Part shown: positions 27,272-35,973 of the stretch, in pieces
How positions within the stretch are numbered: position 1 is the stretch's first letter
Layout of the letters: each line of letters opens with the position of its first letter
Assembly: GCF_000236685.1 (NCBI RefSeq)
Contig: NC_016633.1
Span: 2,170,001-2,234,000 of the forward strand
DNA from: Sphaerochaeta pleomorpha str. Grapes
Lineage (GTDB): Bacteria > Spirochaetota > Spirochaetia > Sphaerochaetales > Sphaerochaetaceae
Direction of reading: 5' to 3'
DNA: 64,000 nt
The notes under the pieces: generated by a model
What the model was told of the DNA's origin: nothing
The model's input: only the letters and a program-made list of their open reading frames with translations
Database searches by the model: none
Made by a program: the position numbers and the translations under genes

Positions 27272-28021
27272 TTATGCGTAGGCAACAGCCGATTCATCGG
27301 GGAACTTGTCATTCACCTTGTTCTGCAAGGTCGTGAGAGTTACCAGGACCAAGGCAACGGCAAGGTCAGGCTGTCCGTTCTGCAAGGCTTCGCAGAGATA
27401 AGAATAATTCTTAGCACGCTTTTCAAGCTGCGAAGCAGAAAAATGAAGCGACAACAGAGCAGAATCGAGAAGCGGGGCAAGGTTTTCATAGATGGAGGAA
27501 AGTATCTGATTGTCGTTTGCAGATATGAGGGTACGGTTGAATTCATTTTCAGCATCTTGGAACTGTTTGAGGCCCTGTGCATCTTTTTGGTAGATTAAAG
27601 GAAGTGCACTTTCCATTTGGTTTGCAGATCTCCAAAGCTTGGCAAGATGCAAGTCCTTGGTCTCAATACGAGAAAAATCACGTGTAGCGCTCGTTGCAAT
27701 CGTTATTCGAACCTGCATAAGATTGCGAAGCAATTTCCCGGGATTTGTTTGTTTGTTGATTATCGTTGTCGAAATCGATTCAACATATTGGTTGAGGCTG
27801 TTGCTTTTAATCTGAGCCCTTCGGCCTTGGGTAATGGTGACCAGTCCTTTTGCTTCCAATAGTTTGAGTGCTTCCCGGATAGGACGGCTTGATGTCTTGA
27901 ATTGATCGGCAAGCACTTGTTGGGAAGGGAGGAATGCTCCGCTTTTAAGTCTATTATCTAGAATCATTTCTTCAAGGGTTGATGCGATTCTTGAAGCTTT
28001 TGTTTCAGAAATATAATTCAT
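27272..28021 (-). CDS. GntR-family (FadR/FCD type) transcriptional regulator, tandem paralogue 1
   Basis: 249 residues from ATG 28021 (AAGGA upstream); the longer frame adds 10 unlikely residues. The winged helix is at about 8-70 (FLPSQQVLADQFKTSSRPIREALKLLEAKG), and an all-helical FCD-like ligand domain runs from about 85 to the C-terminus. It is clearly a paralogue of the next gene on the same strand: the DNA-binding domains and the MQVR...SATR segment align throughout. FadR-type regulators usually sense organic or sugar acids. No linked catabolic gene is present, only the ABC ATPase downstream. Confidence 0.88.
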   Translation of the reverse strand: MNYISETKASRIASTLEEMILDNRLKSGAFLPSQQVLADQFKTSSRPIREALKLLEAKGLVTITQGRRAQIKSNSLNQYVESISTTIINKQTNPGKLLRNLMQVRITIATSATRDFSRIETKDLHLAKLWRSANQMESALPLIYQKDAQGLKQFQDAENEFNRTLISANDNQILSSIYENLAPLLDSALLSLHFSASQLEKRAKNYSYLCEALQNGQPDLAVALVLVTLTTLQNKVNDKFPDESAVAYA

Positions 28022-28260
28022 TTGTATTATCCTTATTGTGAAAGCAATCATTAATATATGATGTCATAAGTCTACACTTATTTAACTATTACAGAATATT
28101 GAAAATCGTAACTTTATGCAATAAAAACATATCAAAAATTTATTTATGTCATCTGTTTAGAAAAATGTCTATAAGATATATACATATATCCTACTTGTGA
28201 CATTAAAAACTGCACAATCAAAGGTGTGTCTTCAGGGTTTTTGGGTTTGCTAGGGCATAA

Positions 28261-28286
28261 AAAAAGGAGCCTGCAGGCTCCTTTTT
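28261..28286 (-). terminator. Bidirectional intrinsic terminator
   Basis: AAAAAGGAGCC, TGCA, GGCTCCTTTTT: an 11-bp perfect palindromic stem with A-run before and T-run after, 18 bases past the end of the second GntR gene. It works on either strand. Confidence 0.88.
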
Positions 28287-28304
28287 AACCAAGGACCTTA
28301 ACAT

Positions 28305-29039
28305 TTAGATATCGAGAGTCTCGAACTTGTCCTTTATGTTGGTCAGGTTGACCAAGGTCAGGGCGACGGCAAGGTCTGTCTGTCCATTTTCCAAGGCTTC
28401 GACCAGATAGCGGTATTCATTGACTTTCTTTTTCTGTTCGTTGTAGGTCTCGGGAAGTCTATCGAGGGCAGTGTACAGCTGCGGGGAAAGATTCTCATAG
28501 ATACTGTTCAAGATGACATTGTCATTTGATCTGATCAGGGCTGTATGGAATTCAAACTCAACTTGTTTGAACTGTTTGATGGATTCTGTATCCTTGGTAT
28601 TTTCCATGGTTGGCAAAAGCTGTTCCATTTTCGAACAACACCTATCGAGCGACCTTACGATCAACATTCTGTTCGGGTCGCGGGACAACTCCCTGGTTGC
28701 CGAAACCTCTACGGTGGTCCGTACCTGCATGAGATCGGAAAGGAGTTTCCTGTCAGGGGCCTGTTTGCTGATCATGGACATGGACAGCGATTCAACGAAT
28801 TGGTCAAGGTTGTTGCTTTTGACCATTGCTTTTTTTCCCTGTTGGACTTGGATGAGTCCTTTTGCCTCAAGGTTCTTGAAAGCCTCACGAACGCTCCTGC
28901 TGCTTGCAGAGAATTGTTGTGCAAGCTTATGCTGGCTTGGAAGGGATTCCCCTGCTTTAAATTTTTTAGACAGGATCATCTCTTCGAGCTGGTTGGCAAT
29001 CATGGTAGATTTCGTTTCCGATGCGATTGGCATTATCAT
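28305..29039 (-). CDS. GntR-family (FadR/FCD type) transcriptional regulator, tandem paralogue 2
   Basis: 244 residues, ATG at 29039 behind GAGAGGA. The winged helix is at about 10-75 (SLPSQHKLAQQFSASSRSVREAFKNLEAKG), then the FCD-like domain with MQVRTTVEVSATRELSR (about 113-129). Both paralogues end in a stretch aligning around NGQTDLAVAL/NGQPDLAVAL. Each has its own terminator, so they are separate transcripts from a local duplication rather than a heterodimer operon. The target is unknown; recurrent TGWCATAAG words in the flanking DNA are candidates. Confidence 0.88.
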   Translation of the reverse strand: MIMPIASETKSTMIANQLEEMILSKKFKAGESLPSQHKLAQQFSASSRSVREAFKNLEAKGLIQVQQGKKAMVKSNNLDQFVESLSMSMISKQAPDRKLLSDLMQVRTTVEVSATRELSRDPNRMLIVRSLDRCCSKMEQLLPTMENTKDTESIKQFKQVEFEFHTALIRSNDNVILNSIYENLSPQLYTALDRLPETYNEQKKKVNEYRYLVEALENGQTDLAVALTLVNLTNIKDKFETLDI

Positions 29040-29618
29040 TGGTTTTATATCCTCTCGTAAACAGGTGTAGGGCTAGATAGAATATAGCATGAAACTTATT
29101 ACATTGCTACCTAATATATTGCATATGTAGCTCTAATTGAAGCAAAAAGCAATAGTTTTTTCAAAAAATGTAAGAAGTGTTAGCAGTGAAAAATAACAAA
29201 TGACACATGCAAATCGTAAATAAAAAATTTATAATATATTGTATTATATGAAAATAAGACATTTTTTAGGCATATTAATGCAGTTTTTTACACTTTTTAC
29301 TTCTTCCGAAGTGACATAAGGGAATATCTTTGGCTAATAGGCAGGATTCCTACACCCTTCCTACGTCTCCAGGTCCATGGGATAAATCTTTTTTGAATGC
29401 AAAACTTTTACTGAAATATACTGCATGACAGAGTAATCGTGTCATAAGAGAGAAATGTTTAAAACACTATAAATAAAATATTTAAAAATATATTGAATTT
29501 AAGATTAATAATTATTTATGGATTAAACCTGTTGCATTGACATAAGTTTACCCTTGGCATTATATTTTGATTGGACAAAGAAGGTGCTTGCACGCCTTTT
29601 TTGGAGGGAACCCAGTCA
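29040..29618. other. 579-bp AT-rich intergenic region
   Basis: No ORF with a credible start or codon pattern. It contains three copies of TGWCATAAG (29312-29320, 29440-29448, 29538-29546); a fourth lies at 28062-28070 before the other GntR paralogue. The last one overlaps the -35 box of the promoter at 29537. Otherwise only A/T runs are seen. Confidence 0.6.
29537..29566 (+). promoter_or_regulatory. Promoter of first secreted-protein gene
   Basis: TTGACA at 29537-29542 and TATATT at 29561-29566 (18-base spacer; TTATAT gives 17). A TGACATAAG word overlaps the -35 box, so a repressor could block it. Confidence 0.65.
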
Positions 29619-30116
29619 ATGAAAAGATGTATCTTAATAACTAGTATATTACTTACAGTACCTTTCCTCTTTGCATCGATATCGCCACAAAAGGTTACTT
29701 TGTCGATTACTACAGCGGTACCTGAATATCTGGTTCACGGTTTTCTAATCGATTCGGCAGCGGCAACGATTGTAAGTGAAGCCTCTGTTGATGATGCTTT
29801 CAGCCAAGATGGGGTAAATCTTACCTATGCGATCAGGACGAACACGACAAGCAATCTAGTGGTGAGTGCCACGTTGACTCCCTTTATCAAACTGGGGGAT
29901 GATACTTCAACTGTAGGCATAGCATCGCTTAGCGTTGAATCGATTGAGAAAGTCCCTGTGTCGGGGTCGTATAAGCTGCTGGATGTGCTCCCTTCTTTTC
30001 AGGGAATGAGAATGTATTCCTATACGTTGAGAGTAAAGGCTAACCAGGCCGATGTTGCCTCTGCAACTGCCGGTGCCTATGAATCGACTCTATCGATAGA
30101 TATTGCCTCGAACTAA
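29619..30116 (+). CDS. Small secreted beta-rich protein, family member 1
   Basis: 165 residues from ATG 29619 (GGAGGGA upstream). The Sec signal peptide spans about 1-20 (ILITSILLTVPFLFASIS). The mature part is Ser/Thr/Val-rich, has no Cys, and is predicted all-beta. It ends AGAYESTLSIDIAS, a terminal strand shared with the next two genes (AGDYVSTITFSVIS and AGVYNGSLTITYT). That ending resembles spore-coat-U/fimbrial-adhesin-like beta-sandwich domains. An extracellular or periplasmic structural role is inference. I do not recognise a named family. Confidence 0.75.
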   Translation: MKRCILITSILLTVPFLFASISPQKVTLSITTAVPEYLVHGFLIDSAAATIVSEASVDDAFSQDGVNLTYAIRTNTTSNLVVSATLTPFIKLGDDTSTVGIASLSVESIEKVPVSGSYKLLDVLPSFQGMRMYSYTLRVKANQADVASATAGAYESTLSIDIASN

Positions 30117-30315
30117 AACCCAACAGAGACTGTTGGCCATTGTTTTTGTTGTAGAGGATGCTTTTCCAGTATGTGGTAGGCTAAAATGTAGATTAAATAA
30201 GCTGTTGTTTACTACATACGTAACAAGTCAAGAAAACATAAAATCATATTAAATAAAGAAATAAGAAATAAAACATAAATTAATAATAATTATGCTACAA
30301 ATCGATGTAGTATTC

Positions 30316-30344
30316 TTGACATATGTTATTAGTGGAGGTATCCT
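30316..30344 (+). promoter_or_regulatory. Promoter of second secreted-protein gene
   Basis: TTGACA (30316-30321), 17-base spacer, TATCCT (30339-30344), about 45 bases before the ATG. Each of the first two secreted genes therefore has its own promoter. Confidence 0.65.
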
Positions 30345-30389
30345 AAGTACAGAAATCTATCTAATAGTTGATAAAGGGAGAGCCTTAAT

Positions 30390-30917
30390 ATGAATATGAA
30401 GCGAAGTTTAATAGTCTTGGTACTTCTTTCTGTCGTTTTAACTGGGGTCTTTGCTGTTTCGCTAGGCAATCCAGCGACCGCAACCTTGAATGCCACCATC
30501 GGTGAGTATTTTGAGCATGGGTTTCATACAGTCGAAGGATTGTACCAGGCATCAGTAACGAAGAACAATGCATTTACAACCGATCCCGAATTTGTGTATG
30601 GCTATCGTACAAACGGCACTGGCAGTTTCACGTTTAATATGGTTGTCGGGGATTTTGTCTCTGGAGAGAATAGCGTGAAAATTGCTGCTGTATCGGCTTC
30701 TTCTCCGCTTACCCCTGCTTCTGGCGGGTATACCGTTTTCTCGTTTACTGGTTCTGGGTCTGATAAGATAGCTGAGACAACCATTACCATCTCGCCTGCC
30801 CAAACCACCGGAGGAGATGATCATACGGGAGCTGCCATTGAAGAAGGTCATTCTGTGGATTCAGCTCCAGCTGGAGATTATGTGTCAACCATAACCTTCT
30901 CAGTGATCTCTGGTTAA
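30390..30917 (+). CDS. Small secreted beta-rich protein, family member 2
   Basis: 175 residues; the ATGs at 30390 and 30396 are both possible (GGGAGAG upstream). Signal peptide about 1-22 (LIVLVLLSVVLTGVFAVS). The mature chain is Gly/Ser/Thr-rich with a GEYFEHGFHTVEG segment aligning with PEYLVHGFLIDSA of member 1, and shares the AG-x-Y-x-S terminal strand. Asp/His-rich stretch GGDDHTGAAIEEGH near residue 145. Probably an exported beta-sandwich protein. No catalytic motif is visible. Confidence 0.75.
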   Translation: MNMKRSLIVLVLLSVVLTGVFAVSLGNPATATLNATIGEYFEHGFHTVEGLYQASVTKNNAFTTDPEFVYGYRTNGTGSFTFNMVVGDFVSGENSVKIAAVSASSPLTPASGGYTVFSFTGSGSDKIAETTITISPAQTTGGDDHTGAAIEEGHSVDSAPAGDYVSTITFSVISG

Positions 30918-30946
30918 TACGCTTCCTTACCTTTTTGTACTGTCTG

Positions 30947-30976
30947 GGCTGTCCGGGAAACCGTACAGCCTTTTTT
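30947..30976 (+). terminator. Intrinsic terminator
   Basis: GGCTGT (30947-30952) pairs with ACAGCC (30965-30970) across a 12-base loop, followed by TTTTTT. It ends the second secreted-protein gene. Confidence 0.8.
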
Positions 30977-31049
30977 GTACAAGTCTTTCTCGTTCTTTGC
31001 TATACTGTAGGAACCTGTAAAGTTTGTTTTGCTGATGATGGAGGAGCCT

Positions 31050-31568
31050 ATGAAACGATATATAGTGGTTTTCGGTTTGCTTGTATTTTCTTTTTCCTTG
31101 GTTGCTGCAAGCCTTCCCTCCGAGGCTGTTGTCTTTTTGAATGGGACGATTTCTGTCAAAGACATTACCATAGAAATGTATTATGAAAATGGGACCAAAG
31201 AAGAGGGAAATGTGGCATCCTTGGAGTTTCTGTTTCCTTCTGGCGATGCCTGGCAAGTCGAACAGTCGGTGTATTTCAAGTACTCCTCAAACCTTCCAGT
31301 TGCAGGGAGAGGGGCCTTGAGCTTTACTGCCACTCCTTTGCAGAAGAATGAAACTAATATTCTCAATACCTCCCTTGTTTTGGAATCTACGAATGTAATG
31401 ACTTCCGTACGGGAAGGGGATACCTTTAATATTGGCTTTCTCTCAGGAGTGCAACAAGATATTGCCATTGGTAAGCTTACGGTCGTGGTAACCAAGACTG
31501 CCACTGATATATTTGCCGCTGGGGTGTATAACGGTTCCCTAACGATTACCTATACCAACGAGGCTTGA
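31050..31568 (+). CDS. Small secreted beta-rich protein, family member 3
   Basis: 172 residues from ATG 31050 behind GGAGGAG. Signal peptide about 1-20 (YIVVFGLLVFSFSLVAAS). The mature part is all-beta with no Cys and ends AGVYNGSLTITYTNEA, the terminal strand shared with the two preceding genes; elsewhere similarity is low. Three divergent members in a row, each with its own start signals, suggest a small family of surface or periplasmic proteins, possibly pilin-like subunits, though no chaperone or usher gene is nearby. Confidence 0.72.
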   Translation: MKRYIVVFGLLVFSFSLVAASLPSEAVVFLNGTISVKDITIEMYYENGTKEEGNVASLEFLFPSGDAWQVEQSVYFKYSSNLPVAGRGALSFTATPLQKNETNILNTSLVLESTNVMTSVREGDTFNIGFLSGVQQDIAIGKLTVVVTKTATDIFAAGVYNGSLTITYTNEA

Positions 31569-31627
31569 TGACTGATTTTCAAGCAAGCTTCTTCCTGGCA
31601 AAAAGCAATAAATAATTATAAAAATGT

Positions 31628-31776
31628 TTTACACGGACATAAAACCATGTAATAATCATTAGTGTCGTGTCACATGTTCAGTCCGATTTTCCAGCGGGTG
31701 AACACACCCCAGGGGAGGGATCCTGGGGCTTTCAAGGAGGTTGCCGCTACTCGGTTTCGGGTAGCGGTATTTTTAT
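31628..31776 (+). ncRNA. Candidate small RNA or leader with alternative hairpins
   Basis: Promoter-like TTTACA (31628-31633) and TAATAA(T) (31650-31656) precede about 110 bases ending in an intrinsic terminator: CCGCTAC/GTAGCGG stem (31744-31750 with 31761-31767), then TATTTTT. Two upstream hairpins compete. GGGTG/CACCC (31696-31700 with 31705-31709) shares bases 31707-31709 with the stronger CCCCAGG/CCTGGGG stem (31707-31713 with 31722-31728). The terminator has a T-run only on the plus strand, so it does not serve the ROK gene. A long 3' UTR of the secreted-protein gene is the alternative. Confidence 0.45.
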
Positions 31777-31781
31777 GCCTA

Positions 31782-32921
31782 TCAGTGTATTTCGTTTTGG
31801 TCCAATGTCCTGATAAGGGCACGTTGGAAGACCCAGGTATCCAAAGCAGTCGCCACGCTGCCAAGCAGACCAGCCTTGTCTCCGAGCTGTGAACGGTTGA
31901 TCTGTACCTCTGTTTGCCTGGAATGTGCCTGCCTGGCATATTCTTGGCTTAGAAACTGGAGGTAGTTGTCACCGATGTTGCTAATCCCCCCTCCCAGGAT
32001 GATCTTCTGACAACCGGTAATGGTACAAGCCTGGACCAAAGCCTTTGCCATGGCAGTGCAAGCTGCCAGTAAGTCGTTTGATCCATGGTCAGAGGGTTCG
32101 GAGCATAGCTGCTTTACTGTTTTGTTTTCATTCTTTTCGCTAAGGGCCCATCCTGCGGCTACTGTCTCAAGGCACCCGATATTGCCACACCTGCATAAAC
32201 CGGTAGATGCCACAGACAGGTGTCCGAACCGAGCGTGCTGAGCGCTTATGTTATTGTCTGTTACCCAGGCGCTGCCAATGTGTTCGGCCCAGTTGATATA
32301 CAGGAAATTTTGCCCTTCCTCTTTGGCAAACCATCTTTCTGCATTGACCATGGCTTCTACGTTATGCACCAGTATTGTGGGTATATGGGTATTAGCCTCT
32401 ATAGCCTGCGCCAATGGTACATCTTTCCATTCCCAGAGATCATTTGAAACCAAGGTTTTCCTGTCTTCGCCGATTATTCCGTTTACTGCCACGGTGAGGC
32501 CGACGATAGGACTTGTCGCAAGCCGGGTCATGCGCAGGCAGGATTTGATAACCGAATAGCAGAGCTCCTGGGCTTTTGGTCGTTGCCCGGTGGGAAATCG
32601 TTCGAACCTGAGAAGGTTTCCGTCCAAGTCAGCTAGCGCTACGGAGGTGTTTTTGCTTCCCATATCCACGGCAAGGACGAGAAGTGCATCCTTTTTCAAG
32701 ACAAGAGTAGTGGGACGTCTTCCGTTTGACGTTTCTTTTTTCCCCCGCTCCTCAAGGAGCCCTTCAAGAAGAAGGTTGTCGACAATTTCACTTGTCGAGG
32801 GTTTGTTCAGGTTCAGGATTCTGGCAATGTCGGCCCTGCTGCATGTCTTTTGCAGGGAAAGAACATTAAGGACTCTAAGCCGGTTATAGGTGCGTGCAGT
32901 TGATGGTTGCGAAAACTTCAT
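31782..32921 (-). CDS. ROK-family (NagC/XylR type) transcriptional repressor
   Basis: 379 residues from ATG 32921 (MKFSQPSTARTYN). The 41-residue longer frame overlaps the htpG upstream region and has no good site. An N-terminal winged helix (about 10-70, SRADIARILNLNKPSTSEIVDNLL) precedes the ROK sugar-kinase-like domain: VDMGSKNTSVALADL phosphate loop (about 87), and GLCRCGNIGCLE (about 240), the ROK zinc motif. It likely binds a sugar or sugar phosphate and controls unlinked genes. Divergent from htpG. Confidence 0.9.
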   Translation of the reverse strand: MKFSQPSTARTYNRLRVLNVLSLQKTCSRADIARILNLNKPSTSEIVDNLLLEGLLEERGKKETSNGRRPTTLVLKKDALLVLAVDMGSKNTSVALADLDGNLLRFERFPTGQRPKAQELCYSVIKSCLRMTRLATSPIVGLTVAVNGIIGEDRKTLVSNDLWEWKDVPLAQAIEANTHIPTILVHNVEAMVNAERWFAKEEGQNFLYINWAEHIGSAWVTDNNISAQHARFGHLSVASTGLCRCGNIGCLETVAAGWALSEKNENKTVKQLCSEPSDHGSNDLLAACTAMAKALVQACTITGCQKIILGGGISNIGDNYLQFLSQEYARQAHSRQTEVQINRSQLGDKAGLLGSVATALDTWVFQRALIRTLDQNEIH

Positions 32922-33024
32922 GCAAGAAGCATACCTTAAGGTTGTTTTTTTGTTAAGGAGCCGTTGCCGATTGAGGAAAAAATCATTATGTTTGCCAATA
33001 TCCCTTTGGAGGTATGTATCTAGA

Positions 33025-34905
33025 ATGGAACAGAAAAAATTCAAGACTGAAGTTTCAGAGCTACTTCAGCTCATTATCCACTCGCTCTACTCAAACAAGG
33101 AAATCTTTCTCCGTGAACTGGTTTCAAATGCGTCCGATGCTTTGGACAAGTTGAAATACCTCTCTCTTACAGACGAGAAGCTCAAAGGTATTTCCTTTGA
33201 ACCCAGGATTGACATTTCCTTTACTGAGGGCGAGAAGCGCACCCTGACTATCAGCGATAACGGTCTGGGCATGAATCATGACGATCTGACCGACAACCTC
33301 GGAACGATTGCCTCGAGCGGAACCAAGAAATTTCTCTCTTCCCTTACTGAGGAACAGAAGAAAGACAGCAACCTTATCGGGCAGTTTGGCGTAGGTTTTT
33401 ACAGCGCCTTCATGGTTTCGAGCAAAGTTGAAGTCATCAGCCGAAAAGCAGGTGAAGAAGTAGCTTACAAATGGACCAGTACCGGTAAAGGCTCGTACAC
33501 CCTGGAAGAGACCACCCGCGAAGAGCAGGGGTCTACCATTACCCTTTATTTGAATGATGAGGGGACAGAATATGCAAACCGTTGGGAAATCCAGCAGTTG
33601 GTCAAAAAGTACAGCGACCATGTTGCCTATCCCATTTTCTTATCCTATGACCAAGAGCATGTCGATGATAAGCAAAAGGATAAGGATGGCAACCCTGTAA
33701 AGACCCTGGAACACAAGGTTGAACAGATTAATAGCAGCTCAGCCCTTTGGAGAAGAAGCAAAAGCGAACTGAAACCTGAAGATTATAACGAATTCTACAA
33801 GAATACGTCTTACGACAGTGAAGATCCGCTTTTCTACATCCATACCAGGGCAGAAGGTGCTACAGAATACACCACCCTGTTCTTTGTCCCTGCCAAGGCT
33901 CCCTTCGACATGAATAATGCCGATTATCGCCCTGGGGTTAAGCTCTTTGTGAAAAGGGTCTATATTACCGATGATGAGAAAGAACTTCTCCCTACCTATC
34001 TGAGGTTTGTGAGGGGAATCATTGATAGTGAAGACCTTCCTCTCAATGTAAGCCGCGAAATCCTCCAGCAAAACCGTGTCATGTCCACTATCCGTAATGC
34101 ATCGGTCAAGAAATTGCTTGGGGAATTCCAGAGAATCGCCGAACAGAACCCGGAAATGTATACCAAATTCATTACCCAATACAATCGCCCTCTGAAAGAA
34201 GGTCTGTACGGGGACTATGCAAACCGTGATGCTTTGCTTGAGTTGGTCAGGTTCAAATCCTCGAGCCAGGAGGGTTATGTAAGCCTAGCTTCCTACAAGG
34301 AAAGAATGGCTGCAGACCAAAAGAGTATCTATTACATTACCGGAGGCAAGGAAAGCACCCTGAAATCAAGTCCATTGCTTGATGCCTATCGGAAGAAAGG
34401 CTATGAAGTCCTGTTGATGGATGATGATATCGACGATATCGTCGTAGGGTCACTTGGCACCTATAAAGAGCTATCCCTGAAGGCAATCAATAAAAGTGGT
34501 GCCGTTGACGATTTGAAAGAAGAGAATCCTAAAGAGGCAACCAAGGAATCGGAATCGATTGTCAAGAAAATCAAGGAAGCACTGGGCGATAAAGTCAAGG
34601 ATGTCGTAATTTCCTCGAGGCTTGTCGATTCTCCGGCTGTTGTGGTTGTTGATGAGAACGATCCTTCGGTACAGATGCAGCAGATTCTCAAGAGCATGGG
34701 GCAAGGGGACTTTGAAGAGGCAAAACCGATTCTGGAAGTCAACGTTGAAGACCCGATGGTCAAAAAAATCGAGCTGAGCGAAGATAAGGAATATGTAAGT
34801 GATCTTTGTTCAGTGCTTCTGGACCAAGCTCTTCTTGCAGAAGGTGTCATGCCCAAGGATCCTGTTTCTTTCACTAAAAAATTGCATACCTTGCTTGCCA
34901 GATAA
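33025..34905 (+). CDS. htpG: Molecular chaperone HtpG (Hsp90)
   Basis: 626 residues from ATG 33025 (MEQKKFKTEVSELLQL). GGAGG lies 12-13 bases upstream, a little long but the only option; the 45-residue longer frame is not Hsp90-like. All Hsp90 landmarks are present: ELVSNASDALDKLKY (about 32-46), DNGLGM ATP-lid Asp, GTIASSGTKKF, GQFGVGFYSAFMV, and the middle-domain LPLNVSREILQQNR (about 335-348). As in bacteria generally there is no EEVD tail. ATP-dependent cytoplasmic chaperone. No CIRCE element was seen in the promoter region. Confidence 0.97.
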   Translation: MEQKKFKTEVSELLQLIIHSLYSNKEIFLRELVSNASDALDKLKYLSLTDEKLKGISFEPRIDISFTEGEKRTLTISDNGLGMNHDDLTDNLGTIASSGTKKFLSSLTEEQKKDSNLIGQFGVGFYSAFMVSSKVEVISRKAGEEVAYKWTSTGKGSYTLEETTREEQGSTITLYLNDEGTEYANRWEIQQLVKKYSDHVAYPIFLSYDQEHVDDKQKDKDGNPVKTLEHKVEQINSSSALWRRSKSELKPEDYNEFYKNTSYDSEDPLFYIHTRAEGATEYTTLFFVPAKAPFDMNNADYRPGVKLFVKRVYITDDEKELLPTYLRFVRGIIDSEDLPLNVSREILQQNRVMSTIRNASVKKLLGEFQRIAEQNPEMYTKFITQYNRPLKEGLYGDYANRDALLELVRFKSSSQEGYVSLASYKERMAADQKSIYYITGGKESTLKSSPLLDAYRKKGYEVLLMDDDIDDIVVGSLGTYKELSLKAINKSGAVDDLKEENPKEATKESESIVKKIKEALGDKVKDVVISSRLVDSPAVVVVDENDPSVQMQQILKSMGQGDFEEAKPILEVNVEDPMVKKIELSEDKEYVSDLCSVLLDQALLAEGVMPKDPVSFTKKLHTLLAR

Positions 34906-34927
34906 AAGCCAGGACATGTTGAATTGG

Positions 34928-34960
34928 AGCAGGGGGAGAATTTTCTTCCCTTGCTTTTTT
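34928..34960 (+). terminator. Intrinsic terminator of htpG
   Basis: 10-bp stem with two G-U pairs (34928-34937 with 34946-34955), 8-base loop, then TTTTTT. Confidence 0.85.
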
Positions 34961-35010
34961 ATTTGCCCGATGGTAGGGTTTTATATCAACTTCCAAAGGA
35001 TGTATGAACT

Positions 35011-35952
35011 ATGCTTTCATTCTTCATGGCTTTTGCAAACGAAGTGACAGAGACTGCCACCGGAGAAACAGCCCCCCTGGTAAATGATGCTGGAAATGCA
35101 AGTTTTTTTACCCAGTTGTCCGATTCTTTGCAGTCTTGGGTCCAAAAGGGCCCCGTGGCATATATGGTAACCCTGATTACCGGTCTTTTGCTGATTCTTG
35201 TCGGCAAATTGTTGATTTTCTGGTTTTGCAGGTTTTTGAAAAAAGTGTTTTCCAAGTCAAAGAAAATCAATGACCTGATGGCACGTTTTGTTATACAGGT
35301 AGTGAATATCTTTGGTTGGATCATCCTTGTTATTCTTTTCTTGCAACATATGGGTATTAATATGGCCCCGGTTCTCACCGGTTTGGGAATCACTGGGGTT
35401 ATCCTTGGTTTGGCTTTCCAGGAAACCATCGGAAACCTGCTCAGCGGTGTCATGATTGTCATCATCTCGCCCTTTAGGATCGGGGATTACATCGATTCAG
35501 GGTCTTTCTCCGGGACAGTGACCGATATGGACCTAATCTGCATTACCCTCTCGACCCCTGACAATAAGAAAATAACCATTTCGAACAAACTGGTGTGGGG
35601 CAATCCCATCGTAAACTATTCCGATATGGAGAAGCGAAGGGTCGATTTGATACTGAGTGTAGCCTATGGCTCAGATGTACAGACGGTTAAGGAAGTGGTC
35701 AATTCCATACTTGCTACCTATCCCGAGATACTTCCCGATCCCGCCCCCATGGTCGAAGTCCATAAACTCAATGCTTCCTCAGTCGACTATATTGTTCGTC
35801 CTTGGACGAAGCCGGAAGACTATTGGAAAGTCTATTGGAGATTCCATGGGGAGATATGCAAGAAAATGGAAGATGCGGGAATTGTCATCCCCTTCAATCA
35901 GCTTGACATCCATCTGGTCCCTGACAGCATAACGGTAGTAAACGGCAAATAA
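35011..35952 (+). CDS. Small-conductance mechanosensitive channel, MscS family
   Basis: 313 residues. Three membrane helices lie in the first about 145 residues. The third, pore-lining one carries the glycine-rich LTGLGITGVILGLAFQETIGNLLSGVMI segment (about 122-149) typical of MscS TM3, followed by the beta domain (PFRIGDYIDSGSFSGTVTDMDLICITL) and the alpha/beta vestibule. It releases solutes on hypo-osmotic shock. The N-terminal about 50 residues are longer and more polar than in E. coli MscS. It stands between the htpG terminator and a convergent gene. Confidence 0.93.
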   Translation: MLSFFMAFANEVTETATGETAPLVNDAGNASFFTQLSDSLQSWVQKGPVAYMVTLITGLLLILVGKLLIFWFCRFLKKVFSKSKKINDLMARFVIQVVNIFGWIILVILFLQHMGINMAPVLTGLGITGVILGLAFQETIGNLLSGVMIVIISPFRIGDYIDSGSFSGTVTDMDLICITLSTPDNKKITISNKLVWGNPIVNYSDMEKRRVDLILSVAYGSDVQTVKEVVNSILATYPEILPDPAPMVEVHKLNASSVDYIVRPWTKPEDYWKVYWRFHGEICKKMEDAGIVIPFNQLDIHLVPDSITVVNGK

Positions 35953-35973
35953 TAGGCAGCCTTGTATTATGTG

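Noticed and set aside
31662-31892. Plus-strand ORF of 76 codons
   Set aside because: It overlaps the terminator and runs antisense into the ROK gene; no ribosome site or family match.
32890-33024. 45-residue N-terminal extension of HtpG
   Set aside because: Not Hsp90-like, overlaps the divergent ROK promoter region, and all Hsp90 proteins start close to the ATG at 33025.
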